This document shows, piece by piece, positions 44,056 through 53,748 of a stretch of 64,000 bases of DNA. Below the pieces are notes generated by a model. It was not told the origin of the DNA. It searched no databases and saw only the letters and a list, made by a program, of their open reading frames with translations. Each line of letters opens with the position of its first letter. The stretch's first letter is position 1. Origin of the DNA: Collinsella sp. AF02-46-1 (GTDB taxonomy: Bacteria > Actinomycetota > Coriobacteriia > Coriobacteriales > Coriobacteriaceae); NCBI RefSeq assembly GCF_003465825.1, contig NZ_QSBV01000004.1, forward strand, positions 62,001-126,000, written 5' to 3'. Position numbers and translations under genes: made by a program.

Positions 44056-44095
44056 CTGCCCCTTGGTCCAGGACAAAACGGGCTGCCCGAATCAT

Positions 44096-44152
44096 GGGGC
44101 GGGTCCATTTTCGGCTGTCCTCAGCTTGCCAGTTCGAAAATGGACCCGCCCC
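44096..44152. repeat. GC-rich inverted repeat
   Basis: GGGGCGGGTCCATTTTCG and CGAAAATGGACCCGCCCC, perfect 18-bp arms around 21 bp. A stand-alone palindrome between the MITE-like element and the nad leader. Confidence 0.8.
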
Positions 44153-44177
44153 AAGATTGAATCTTTATTCCAACTTT

Positions 44178-44221
44178 ACACCTGGCTTTACAGCTGTCTT
44201 GTCAGCTGTAAAGCCAGGTGT
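44178..44221. promoter_or_regulatory. Candidate NiaR operator of the nad operon
   Basis: ACACCTGGCTTTACAGCTG (44178-44196) and its perfect complement (44203-44221) are separated by six bases. The centre CTGTCTTGTCAG resembles the TGTCTTGACA core that I recall for NiaR/YrxA sites. It lies 41 bp before nadA, and niaR is the last gene of the operon, so autoregulated NAD-dependent repression is the natural reading. An RNA attenuator hairpin is the alternative. Confidence 0.6.
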
Positions 44222-44262
44222 CATACTAAAGCCCCAAGATTCGCCAAAAGAGAGGGGCCTTG

Positions 44263-45288
44263 ATGGCACAGAGCGCGAACATGGATGCATCGGAGCTTGC
44301 ACGCGATATCGCGGCCGGCCTAGCATCGGCAACGACGGCAACGGAGCGCGCGGCACTGGTGCCCGCAGAGCTCGTCGAGGCCATTCAGCAACTAAAAGCC
44401 CAACGTGACGCGGTAATCCTGGCGCACTACTATGTGGCGCCCGAGGTCCAAGCCGTTGCCGATTACGTCGGCGACAGTTTCTACCTGGCAAAACTCGCCA
44501 AGAGCCTGCCGCAGCAGACTATCGTGCTGTGCGGCGTGGAGTTTATGGGCGAGAGTGCCAAGCTGCTCAACCCCACCAAGACCGTGCTGCTGCCCGAGCC
44601 GGGCGCGGACTGCCCCATGGCGCACATGGTCAAGCGTGAGACGGTCGACGCGGCGCGCGCCGAGTACGGTGACGACCTTGCCGTGGTCTGCTACGTCAAC
44701 TCCACGGTCGAGATCAAGAGCTGGAGCGACGTGTGCGTCACCAGCTCCAACGCCGTCAAGATCGTGTCCGAGCTGCCGCAGCAGCACGTCCTGTTCATCC
44801 CCGACCAAAACCTGGGCCGCTTCGTAGCCGAGCAGGTGCCGCAAAAGCACGTCATCCTCAACAACGGCTACTGCCCGCGCCATCACATCATCACCGTCGA
44901 GCAGATCGTCGACGCGACGGAGGCCCACCCCGACGCGCTCGTGCTGGCGCATCCTGAGTGCAAGGCCGACGTCCTGGCCGAGGCCGACTACATCGGCTCC
45001 ACCGCCGGCATCATCAAGTATGCCGAGGAGTCCGACGCCAGCGAGTTCATTATCGTGACGGTCCGCGGCGTGCTCTACGAGCTCGAGCGCCGCTGCCAGG
45101 GCACCGGCAAGAAGTTCCACTTCCCCGCGGTGAAGCCCACCTGCGTCAACATGGACCTCATCACGCTCGAAAAGCTCGTGCGCTGCCTGGAGACGGGCGA
45201 GGGCGAGGTGCAGATCGGCGTCTCGGACGAGGCGGCAGACCAGGCCAAGCTCACGCTCGACCGTATGCTCGAGTACGCAGCGCGCTAG
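44263..45288 (+). CDS. nadA: Quinolinate synthase
   Basis: A 341-residue [4Fe-4S] enzyme that condenses iminoaspartate with dihydroxyacetone phosphate to quinolinate, the second step of de novo NAD synthesis. The cluster cysteines are Cys90 (IVLCGVEFM), the one in HPECKADV or nearby GYCPRHH, and the one in KPTCVNM. ILAHYYVAPEVQ and SVCVTSSNAVK-like substrate loops are present. The start is ATG 44263 after AGAGGGG; a TTG one codon earlier is less likely. It is the first gene of nadA-nadB-nadC-niaR. A 37-bp imperfect hairpin separates it from nadB. Confidence 0.97.
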   Translation: MAQSANMDASELARDIAAGLASATTATERAALVPAELVEAIQQLKAQRDAVILAHYYVAPEVQAVADYVGDSFYLAKLAKSLPQQTIVLCGVEFMGESAKLLNPTKTVLLPEPGADCPMAHMVKRETVDAARAEYGDDLAVVCYVNSTVEIKSWSDVCVTSSNAVKIVSELPQQHVLFIPDQNLGRFVAEQVPQKHVILNNGYCPRHHIITVEQIVDATEAHPDALVLAHPECKADVLAEADYIGSTAGIIKYAEESDASEFIIVTVRGVLYELERRCQGTGKKFHFPAVKPTCVNMDLITLEKLVRCLETGEGEVQIGVSDEAADQAKLTLDRMLEYAAR

Positions 45289-45289
45289 A

Positions 45290-45329
45290 ACAATGTGACA
45301 TGAGGGACAGTCCCGCATGTCACATTACA
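45290..45329 (+). repeat. Hairpin between nadA and nadB
   Basis: AATGTGACATGAGGGAC faces GTCCCGCATGTCACATT with one mismatch. It lies in the intergenic spacer just after the nadA stop and may stabilise or attenuate the message. Confidence 0.65.
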
Positions 45330-45344
45330 AGGGAGAGGATTCCT

Positions 45345-46721
45345 GTGGAAACCAAACAATACCCCGACATGGAGTGCGACGTCGTCATTGCCGGCTGTGG
45401 CGTGGCGGGCCTGTACGCGGCTCTCAACCTGCCGACGAGCACGCGCGTGATCATGCTCTCCAAGGGCGCTGTCGACGAGTGCGATTCGATGCTCGCGCAG
45501 GGCGGCATCTGCGTACTGCCCGAGGGCTCGGACTACGATGCCTTCTTTGAGGACACCATGCACGCCGGCCACTACGAGAATCGCCGCGAGAGCGTCGACA
45601 TCATGATCCGTTCGAGCCGTTCGGTCATCAACGATCTGCTAGCGATGGGCGTGGATTTTGAGCGCAAGGCCGACGGCAGCCTCAACTTTACCCGCGAGGG
45701 TGCGCACAGCCGTCCGCGTATTGCCTTCCATGCCGACATTACGGGCAAGGAGATCACGACCAAGCTGCTCCAGGCCGTTCGCAAGCTGGATAACGTGCAG
45801 ATTTTGGAGCACGTGGCCATGACCGACATCCTGACGGGCGAGCGTGACGGCGTCACGGTGTGTGTCGGTGTCGTCGCCGTTTCCGTGGACGAGGACAACT
45901 CGGTTCGTCCCGCCGACGAGCTGGCAAATGCCGCCGAGGGCGTGCATGCCGGCGAGCCGTTTAAGATTCATGCCCGCCGCACGCTGTGGGCGACAGGCGG
46001 TATCGGCGGCGTGTACGACCATTCGACTAACTACCCGCAGCTCACCGGTGACGCCTGCTACATCGCGCAGGAGCACGGCATCACGATGGAGCACCTGGAC
46101 TACGTGCAGATCCACCCCACGGGACTGTTCTCGCCGCAGCCGGGCCGCACCTTCCTGATCAGCGAGAGCTGCCGCGGCGAAGGCGCGATTCTGCTCAATG
46201 CCGCCGGCGAGCGCTTTACCGACGAGCTGCAGCCGCGCGATGTTGTCGCCGCCGCTATTCGCGAGCAGATGAAGCAGGACGGCACCGAGCACGAGTGGCT
46301 GAGCTTTGCCCCCGTCGAGCGCGACGTGGTGACCGGGCACTTTGCCAACATCCGCGCGCGCTGTCTGGAGGACGGTCGCGACATCTTGGACGAGCCCATT
46401 CCCGTTACGCCCACGCAGCACTACTTTATGGGCGGCGTGTGGGTCGACAAGGACGGCCGCACCTCGATGCCCGAGCTCTACGCCGCTGGCGAGACGGCCT
46501 GCAACGGTGTTCACGGCAAGAATCGTCTAGCTTCCAACAGCCTGCTCGAGTCCCTAGTTTGGGGCCGCCGCGCTGCTTGGCGTATGCGCACCGGCGAGTC
46601 GCTGACCGTGGAGCAGGCCGGTGAGCCCGCGCTTGACGGACGTCACCGCGCCCTGAGCGCCGAGACCCTTGCAATCGATGATTTGGCCCGTGCTGCCGGC
46701 ACACAGGCCGTGGAGGAGTAG
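45345..46721 (+). CDS. nadB: L-aspartate oxidase
   Basis: A 458-residue FAD enzyme that oxidises L-aspartate to iminoaspartate for NadA. The dinucleotide motif GCGVAGLYAAL is at residues 17-27; MLAQGGICV, IHPTGLFSP and SRLASNSLLE-like family stretches follow (GKNRLASNSLLE near the C-terminus). The start is GTG 45345 after GGGAGAGG; the open frame upstream overlaps nadA and is not used. Somewhat shorter than enterobacterial NadB, with a reduced C-terminal helical domain. It is followed after 3 bp by nadC. Confidence 0.95.
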   Translation: METKQYPDMECDVVIAGCGVAGLYAALNLPTSTRVIMLSKGAVDECDSMLAQGGICVLPEGSDYDAFFEDTMHAGHYENRRESVDIMIRSSRSVINDLLAMGVDFERKADGSLNFTREGAHSRPRIAFHADITGKEITTKLLQAVRKLDNVQILEHVAMTDILTGERDGVTVCVGVVAVSVDEDNSVRPADELANAAEGVHAGEPFKIHARRTLWATGGIGGVYDHSTNYPQLTGDACYIAQEHGITMEHLDYVQIHPTGLFSPQPGRTFLISESCRGEGAILLNAAGERFTDELQPRDVVAAAIREQMKQDGTEHEWLSFAPVERDVVTGHFANIRARCLEDGRDILDEPIPVTPTQHYFMGGVWVDKDGRTSMPELYAAGETACNGVHGKNRLASNSLLESLVWGRRAAWRMRTGESLTVEQAGEPALDGRHRALSAETLAIDDLARAAGTQAVEE

Positions 46722-46724
46722 ACC

Positions 46725-47585
46725 ATGAATCCCATTACCATGAAGCTCGTCGTCGATGATCTGATTTTGCAGGCTCTGCGCGAGGACATCACGTTTGAGG
46801 ACGTGAGTACGGCGAGCGTGTGCCCCACGGCGCGCCCCGCTACCGTTGAGCTCATCGCCAAGGCCGATGGCATTATCGCCGGCCTGGACGTATTCGCTCG
46901 CACCTTTGAGCTGCTGGATCCGCAGAGCTCCGTGTTGTTCGATGTTTCGGATGGCGACGAGGTGCATGCCGGCGACCATGTGGGTCAGGTGCGGGGCGAT
47001 GCGCGCGTGCTGCTTTCGGGTGAGCGCGTGGCGCTCAACTACCTGCAGCGCATGAGCGGCATCGCTACCTACACGCACAGCATGGCCGCGGCGCTCGAGG
47101 GAACCAAGACCGTGCTCGTCGACACGCGCAAGACCACGCCGGGCATGCGCGTCTTCGAGAAGGCCGCGGTCGAGATCGGCGGCGGCAGCAACCACCGTTA
47201 CAACCTGTCGACGGCCGTCATGCTCAAGGACAACCACATCGACGCCGCCGGCGGCGTGATGCGTGCGATCGAGATGGCGCGCGCCCATGCATCGTTTACC
47301 ACGACGGTCGAGATCGAGTGCGAGAACCTGGACATGGTGCGCGAGGCCGTGGAAGCCGGCGCCGACATCATCATGTTCGACAACATGACCCACGACGACA
47401 TGGCTGCCGCGATTGAGCTTATCGATGGCCGCGCCAAGACCGAGTGCTCGGGCAACGTGGACGCCAGCAACATTCGCGCCCTGGCCGATCTGGGTGTCGA
47501 CTATATTAGCTCGGGCGCCCTGACGCACTCTGCGCCGATCCTCGACCTCTCGCTTAAGCACCTGCGTCTGCTGGACGGTAAATAA
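46725..47585 (+). CDS. nadC: Nicotinate-nucleotide pyrophosphorylase (quinolinate PRTase)
   Basis: A 286-residue QPRTase that makes nicotinate mononucleotide from quinolinate and PRPP. RVALNYLQRMSGIAT, DTRKTTPGMRVFEKAAV, GGGSNHRYNLSTAVMLKDNH and the late ISSGALTHS loop contain the Arg/His/Lys substrate ligands. Length is normal. Its TAA overlaps the niaR ATG (TAATG), so the two are translationally coupled. Confidence 0.97.
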   Translation: MNPITMKLVVDDLILQALREDITFEDVSTASVCPTARPATVELIAKADGIIAGLDVFARTFELLDPQSSVLFDVSDGDEVHAGDHVGQVRGDARVLLSGERVALNYLQRMSGIATYTHSMAAALEGTKTVLVDTRKTTPGMRVFEKAAVEIGGGSNHRYNLSTAVMLKDNHIDAAGGVMRAIEMARAHASFTTTVEIECENLDMVREAVEAGADIIMFDNMTHDDMAAAIELIDGRAKTECSGNVDASNIRALADLGVDYISSGALTHSAPILDLSLKHLRLLDGK

Positions 47586-48130
47586 TGAACGCCCGCGAGC
47601 GTCGCCGTGCCATCATGGGCGTGCTTGAAGGAGCCAAGGAGCCCGTTTCGGGCAGCGCACTTGCCCGCGAGGTTGGCGTGAGCCGTCAGGTCGTGGTTCA
47701 GGATATTGCCCTGTTGCGTGCCGATGGGCACGATATCGTGGCGACCAACCGCGGCTACGTGCTGCAGGAAGCCGCGAGTAGCCCCGCCGTGCCCACGCGT
47801 CTTGTTAAGGTGCGCCACGGCGTGGAGCAGGCGGGCGACGAGCTTACGAGTATCGTCGACGCGGGTGGCGCCGTGCTCAACGTGATCGTCAACCATCGTG
47901 TGTACGGCAAGATCACGGCCGACCTGGACATCCGCAATCGTCGCGATGTTGAGCGCTACCTGCACGATATCGAGAGCGGCAAGAGCTTTCCACTACTAAC
48001 GGTGACGAGCGGCTACCACTTCCATCGCATCGCGGCGGAGGACGAGCAGACCCTCGACGAGATCGAGGCCATACTCAAGGAGAAGGGCTACCTTGCCGAT
48101 TTAATGCCCTACGAGGATGATTTGTCCTAA
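47585..48130 (+). CDS. niaR: NiaR/YrxA-type transcriptional repressor of NAD biosynthesis
   Basis: A 181-residue regulator. The N-terminal winged helix HTH_11 (ARERRRAIMGVLEGAKEPVS, GSALAREVGVSRQVVVQDIALLR) is followed by the 3H nicotinate-binding domain with its conserved histidines in NHRVYGKI, YLHDIESG and GYHFHRI. NiaR uses nicotinic acid as co-repressor. It is coupled to nadC and closes the nad operon; the operator is probably the palindrome at 44178-44221. Confidence 0.93.
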   Translation: MNARERRRAIMGVLEGAKEPVSGSALAREVGVSRQVVVQDIALLRADGHDIVATNRGYVLQEAASSPAVPTRLVKVRHGVEQAGDELTSIVDAGGAVLNVIVNHRVYGKITADLDIRNRRDVERYLHDIESGKSFPLLTVTSGYHFHRIAAEDEQTLDEIEAILKEKGYLADLMPYEDDLS

Positions 48131-48151
48131 CCCGATACTGTCTATATAAGT

Positions 48152-48212
48152 TGCGGTGAAATAGTTCCTACAATCGGCACCTAAGCAATGAGCCAGGAAC
48201 TATTCCACCGCA
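48152..48212. repeat. TGCGGTGAAATAGTTCCT palindrome, copy 2
   Basis: TGCGGTGAAATAGTTCCT and AGGAACTATTCCACCGCA around 25 bp. The related copy at 18662 has different bases at paired positions (for example GGAATGG with CCATTCC). Confidence 0.7.
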
Positions 48213-48255
48213 ACTGCCAAGGTAGCCCCGTCCCCAATTAGCTGCCTGTACAAAC

Positions 48256-48295
48256 AAAAGGAGGCCTCCGCGGCGATGCGGAAGCCTCCTTTTTT
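48256..48295. terminator. Bidirectional terminator between niaR and ferredoxin gene
   Basis: AAAAGGAGGCCTCCGC (48256-48271) and GCGGAAGCCTCC (48278-48289), then six T. The minus strand also offers a T-rich tail, so it can end both convergent transcripts. Confidence 0.9.
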
Positions 48296-48334
48296 GTGCA
48301 CGGTGTACTTTTGAGTGTGCAAGTGGGGGAGTTG

Positions 48335-48520
48335 TTACTCCTCGACGATCTCGGTGATCGCGCCAGCGGGGCAAGCGTCCTGGCAAGCGCCACAGGCGAC
48401 GCAGGAGTCCTCGTCGGCGACGGTAGCGACGTCCTGGAGCTCCAGAACGCCAGCGGGGCAGGAGTCGACGCAAACGCCACAAGCGATGCACTCGTCGGCA
48501 TCAATTACGGGATGAGCCAT
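48335..48520 (-). CDS. 2[4Fe-4S] ferredoxin
   Basis: A 61-residue bacterial-type ferredoxin. Two cluster motifs are visible: CIACGVCVDSCPAG and CVACGACQDACPAG. It serves as a low-potential electron carrier. The start at 48520 has AGAGGAAACTACC ahead and gives MAHPVIDADE; the open frame to 48586 is not used. Monocistronic. Confidence 0.97.
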   Translation of the reverse strand: MAHPVIDADECIACGVCVDSCPAGVLELQDVATVADEDSCVACGACQDACPAGAITEIVEE

Positions 48521-48742
48521 GGTAGTTTCCTCTCTGTTGACCGACGCTACAGGCGATGCGCGCCGGTTTGATTCGGGCAAAAACATACCACGGGAGCGAC
48601 CGTTTGCAATACCCTCTGGCCGGCATCTTCATACCGTTCGCCGAGTATGCCAAGGTTTACTAAAAAACGCGCAGGTGGGGCCGTTGAGCTGCGCAAATGT
48701 TAGCTATAGGTGACTTTTAATATTGACCTATTGAGCGCGCCT

Positions 48743-48916
48743 GCGGAAAGGGCATCCCGTTATTTGGCCGAAAACCGGGTCGCAGTTTCCGGTTGGGCCC
48801 GCTAGCGGAAACTGCGACCCGGTATCAGCTCTCAAAACGGGATACGGTTTCCGGTTGAGCCTTCAGACGGAAACTGCGACCCGGAATCTACGCTCAAACC
48901 GGGATGCGCTTGCCGC
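48743..48916. repeat. Six-unit alternating REP-like array, copy 2
   Basis: Six 17-bp units such as CGGGTCGCAGTTTCCGG and CGGAAACTGCGACCCGG alternate in orientation, with spacers TTGGGCCCGCTAG, TATCAGCTCTCAAAA, TTGAGCCTTCAGA and AATCTACGCTCAAAC. Same length (174 bp) and unit order as 32002-32175. It lies in the 658-bp region between the ferredoxin gene and dnaK. I see nothing coding in the rest of 48521-49043. Confidence 0.8.
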
Positions 48917-49043
48917 AAGACGGCCCCCAGGCACCCCCGGACGCAAACCTCAGCCATCTCTACATAGATCTCAATAGATTTGCCGAGAACTCATTCAGCG
49001 CATCTACCTGCGCATTTAAGAACCTAAACTCTCAACAATAAGA

Positions 49044-49077
49044 AATCTTATATGAATTGACTTAGATTTTGTATATT
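49044..49077 (+). promoter_or_regulatory. dnaK promoter with putative HspR operator
   Basis: AATCTTATAT, five variable bases, then GACTTAGATT (49044-49068): an inverted repeat (AATCT-type half-sites). The identical two ten-mers with the same 5-bp gap occur at 58068-58092 before clpB. A -10-like GTATATT follows at 49071-49077. The classical actinobacterial HAIR sequence (CTTGAGT) is not present. Confidence 0.65.
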
Positions 49078-49178
49078 CCGGCCCATAAGGGGATACACTA
49101 CATCCTGAAAGACAAGCCGAAGCGCCGCGCGACAGATCGTCGAGGCGGCGCGAACGCAAAAGAGAGAGGGAATTTCTA

Positions 49179-51071
<1,893 letters not shown>

Positions 51072-51073
51072 TC

Positions 51074-51916
51074 ATGTCCGCCCGTAAAGCTCGCACGGAG
51101 GCGGCCGCCGCTGGCGCCGCCCCCGTTGACTCTGAGGAGAAGGACGTGAAGATTCCCGTAGAGGCCGTCGACGATACCGAGGCCAACGAGGCTGAGGCCG
51201 CCGAGGCTGCCGAGAACCAGGTAGAGGATTCCAACAAGGAGGCGACGATGACCGAGGACGAGATGGTGGAAGCCGCTATCCGCGCCGGTGAGGAAGCCGC
51301 CGACAACGACTTTAAGCTCAAGTTCGAGCAGGCCCAAAAGGAGCTTGCCGACGTACGCAGCGAGCTCGATGCTGCGGCAGAGGCTCAGAAGGCCGCCGAG
51401 GACAAGGCAAAGGACGCCACCGAGCGTACCGCCCGTCTGCAGGCCGACTGGGAGAACTTCCGTCGCCGCACCGCCAGCGAGCGTATCGCCGAGCGCGAGC
51501 GCGCGACCGAGAAGCTTGTCACCGCGCTGTTGCCGGTGGTTGACGATATCGAGCGTGCAATCGACCATGCCCGTAGCCAGGAGCTTTCCGACGACTTTAA
51601 GCAGTTCGTCGATGGCGTTGATGCGGTGCATGCCAAGCTGCTCGATGTGTTTGCGCACGAGGGCGTTGAGCCCATCGACCCCAAGGGCGAGGCGTTCGAT
51701 CCGCTCGAGCACCAGGCCGTGGGGCGTGTCGAGGACGCATCGCAGTACGACGAGACCGTCAACGACGTGTACCAGAAGGGCTACCGCATGGCGGATCGCA
51801 TCCTGCGCTCCGCGATGGTGACGGTGACCTACGGTGGCGAGAAACGCCCCGCACCGGAGCCCGAAGCGGCGCCCGAGGATGCTACGGCCGATACGGCCGA
51901 GAGCACCGAGGAGTAA
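51074..51916 (+). CDS. grpE: Nucleotide exchange factor GrpE
   Basis: A 280-residue GrpE, longer than usual because of an acidic Ala/Glu-rich N-terminal extension of about 90 residues. A long coiled coil (KFEQAQKELADVRSELDAAA) is followed by the conserved GrpE block LQADWENFRRRTASERI and, near the C-terminus, VNDVYQKGYRMADRILRSAMV. It releases ADP from DnaK. A weak acidic tail repeats EAAPEDATADT-type residues. It is followed by a hairpin at 51922. Confidence 0.96.
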   Translation: MSARKARTEAAAAGAAPVDSEEKDVKIPVEAVDDTEANEAEAAEAAENQVEDSNKEATMTEDEMVEAAIRAGEEAADNDFKLKFEQAQKELADVRSELDAAAEAQKAAEDKAKDATERTARLQADWENFRRRTASERIAERERATEKLVTALLPVVDDIERAIDHARSQELSDDFKQFVDGVDAVHAKLLDVFAHEGVEPIDPKGEAFDPLEHQAVGRVEDASQYDETVNDVYQKGYRMADRILRSAMVTVTYGGEKRPAPEPEAAPEDATADTAESTEE

Positions 51917-51921
51917 TTGAG

Positions 51922-51952
51922 AAGGGCCCCGGGGCAACACCCGGGGCCCTTT
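51922..51952 (+). terminator. Hairpin between grpE and dnaJ
   Basis: AAGGGCCCCGGG and CCCGGGGCCCTTT, loop of six bases. It looks like a terminator inside the operon and would lower dnaJ-hspR transcription relative to dnaK-grpE unless read through. Confidence 0.75.
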
Positions 51953-52023
51953 CTGGCCTAGTGCCATATGACAGTATGAGCCGCCGCCCGTTGAGCGGTG
52001 GATGAAACAGGAGAGGAGCTACG

Positions 52024-52989
52024 ATGGCTGCAGGCAAAACCTTCTATGACATCCTGGGCGTATCCAAGAGCGCCTCCGACAAAGAGATCAAGAGCGCGTT
52101 TCGCAAGCTCGCGCAAAAATACCACCCCGATGCCGGCGGCGACGAGGCCAAGTTCAAGGAGATTAGCGAGGCTTACGAGACGCTTTCGGACGAGAAGAAG
52201 CGCAAAGAGTACGACCAGATGCTCATGTTCGGCGGCATGCCGGGCGCGGGCGGCGCGTATGGCGGCGGCTACGGTGCCGGCGCCGGTGCGAGCGGCTGGG
52301 GCGATATCTTCGACAGCATCTTTAGCGGCAACGGCGCCTGGGGCAGCGATTGGGGCTCGGGCTTTGCCGGGGCTGCGGGTGCTGCCGGTGCCGGCGCGGG
52401 CCGCAGCCGTGCTCGCAAGGGCGGCGACCTGTCGCTGACTGTCGACGTGACGGCCGAGGACGCGTTCCGCGGCGTGACGCACAAGGTCACCTACCGCATT
52501 CCCTCGACGGGCGAGCAGCAGACCATTACGGTCTCGGTGCCTGCGGGCGCCGTGGATGGCGGCAAGCTGCGCTACAAGCGTCGCGGCGAGTATGGCGTTG
52601 CCGGCGGCGAGCGCGGCGACCTGGTCGTGACCACGCACGTGGAGGAGCATCCGCTGTTTAAGCGTAAAGGTGCCGACGTGACCATGGAGGTGCCGATCTC
52701 GGTCTACGAGGCGGCGCTCGGCTGCACGGTGGACGTGCCGACGCCCGGCGGTGCGACGGTTCGTCTGAAGGTGCCCGCGGGTACCCAGACGGGCAAGAAG
52801 TTCCGCTTTAAGGAAATGGGGGCGCCCGACGTTAAGCACCGTGGCCGTACGGGCGCGCTGCTCGTCGAGATCAAGGTGCAGGTTCCCACGAACCTGTCCG
52901 ACGATGAACGCGATGCCATGACCAAGCTGCGCGAGGCCGACACGCGCGACTATCGCGAGAAGGTCAATCGTTACAAGGCGACGTACTAG
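52024..52989 (+). CDS. dnaJ: DnaJ-type co-chaperone lacking the zinc finger (class II)
   Basis: A 321-residue J-protein. The J domain (1-70) has KYHPDAGG, an HPD motif with extra Gly after Asp as in several DnaJ proteins. A Gly/Ala-rich linker (75-135) leads directly to the two C-terminal beta domains ([39 protein letters not shown]). The four CxxCxGxG zinc modules of class I DnaJ are absent, so it is CbpA-like. RBS GGAGAGGAGCTACG. It stimulates DnaK ATPase. Placement in the dnaK operon makes it the operon's principal J-protein. Confidence 0.95.
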   Translation: MAAGKTFYDILGVSKSASDKEIKSAFRKLAQKYHPDAGGDEAKFKEISEAYETLSDEKKRKEYDQMLMFGGMPGAGGAYGGGYGAGAGASGWGDIFDSIFSGNGAWGSDWGSGFAGAAGAAGAGAGRSRARKGGDLSLTVDVTAEDAFRGVTHKVTYRIPSTGEQQTITVSVPAGAVDGGKLRYKRRGEYGVAGGERGDLVVTTHVEEHPLFKRKGADVTMEVPISVYEAALGCTVDVPTPGGATVRLKVPAGTQTGKKFRFKEMGAPDVKHRGRTGALLVEIKVQVPTNLSDDERDAMTKLREADTRDYREKVNRYKATY

Positions 52990-53061
52990 GGCGGTCGCGG
53001 CGCACGCCCACGCCCGCGGGCTTATGATGGACGATAACGAGACGGAAAGGGGTCAGGTAGC

Positions 53062-53478
53062 ATGGCCGAGGACAATAGGAACAAACCGCTGTACATGATC
53101 AGCGTGGCGGCCGAGCTGACCGGCATGCACCCGCAGACTCTGCGCGTCTACGAGTCCAAGGGCTTGGTGAACCCCCAGCGCTCGGGCGGCAACACGCGTC
53201 TGTATTCGCGTGCCGATATCGAGCGCCTGGAGCTCATCAACCAGCTGACTGACGAGGGCATCAACCTTGCCGGCGTGGTGCGCATCCTCGATATGAAGGA
53301 GCGTGCCGAGGAGCGCGAGCGCGAGAACGAAAAGCTCCGCGCCCGCGTGCGCCAGCTCGAGGACGAGCTGCACGAGTATAAGATGCAGAAGAAGATCACC
53401 GCCCTGGCCCCGCGCGACGGCTCGGTCAACCCCGAGCAAGTCATGCGCAAACTGCTGGGCACGGGCGGCGACCTGTAG
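53062..53478 (+). CDS. hspR: Heat-shock repressor HspR (MerR family)
   Basis: A 138-residue MerR-type regulator. The winged helix PLYMISVAAELTGMHPQTLR, RVYESKGLVNPQRSGGNTRLYS is followed by a coiled coil (ERAEEREREN) and a short tail (VNPEQVMRKLLG). HspR represses dnaK and clpB in Actinobacteria using DnaK as co-repressor. Here it lies last in dnaK-grpE-dnaJ-hspR as in Streptomyces. The likely targets are the 25-bp repeats at 49044 and 58068. Confidence 0.95.
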   Translation: MAEDNRNKPLYMISVAAELTGMHPQTLRVYESKGLVNPQRSGGNTRLYSRADIERLELINQLTDEGINLAGVVRILDMKERAEERERENEKLRARVRQLEDELHEYKMQKKITALAPRDGSVNPEQVMRKLLGTGGDL

Positions 53479-53480
53479 GC

Positions 53481-53507
53481 ACTCATTGGGGACAGACTTA
53501 AATGAGT
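53481..53507. repeat. TCATTGGGGAC repeat, copy 4
   Basis: ACTCATTGGGGACAGACTTA closes with AATGAGT. It lies immediately after the hspR stop and next to a GTGGATAATCT palindrome, the same pairing of families as at 11859-12013. Confidence 0.7.
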
Positions 53508-53518
53508 ACCTGCAGAAT

Positions 53519-53582
53519 GAGAGTGGATAATCTCCCGTTTTTTGCCTGTTTGCAGGCTCAAAGTGGGAGATTATCCACTCTC
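53519..53582. repeat. GTGGATAATCTCCC palindrome, copy 3
   Basis: GAGAGTGGATAATCTCCC and GGGAGATTATCCACTCTC with an inner GCCTG/CAGGC stem. 64 bp, as in the other copies. Confidence 0.8.
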
Positions 53583-53748
53583 GTCATTTGAGCGTCTAAG
53601 TCTGCCTCCCCAGGACCTAACTCGTCCTCTGCTTTACTGAGATAAAGTGAACGCAGAGATTCGTAACCCACTCGCAACCGTTCTATGGCACGATATTGAA
53701 CGAATGTATGCTATGCGCCCAAATCTTTTGGGCAGAGTGGGAGACAGT

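Noticed and set aside
43748..44108. Short ORFs within the MITE-like element
   Set aside because: They arise on both strands from the palindrome itself, without ribosome sites or conserved motifs.
44958..45344. Long N-terminal extension of nadB
   Set aside because: It overlaps nadA in another frame and has Arg-rich shadow composition; the GTG at 45345 has a good ribosome site and starts just before the FAD motif.
48743..48916. CRISPR array
   Set aside because: Units alternate in orientation, spacers are of 13-15 bp and recur between loci, and no cas genes are present.
48917..49178. CIRCE (HrcA) site or classical HAIR (HspR) site before dnaK
   Set aside because: Neither the TTAGCACTC-N9-GAGTGCTAA pattern nor the CTTGAGT-N7-ACTCAAG pattern is present; the AATCT-type repeat is reported instead.
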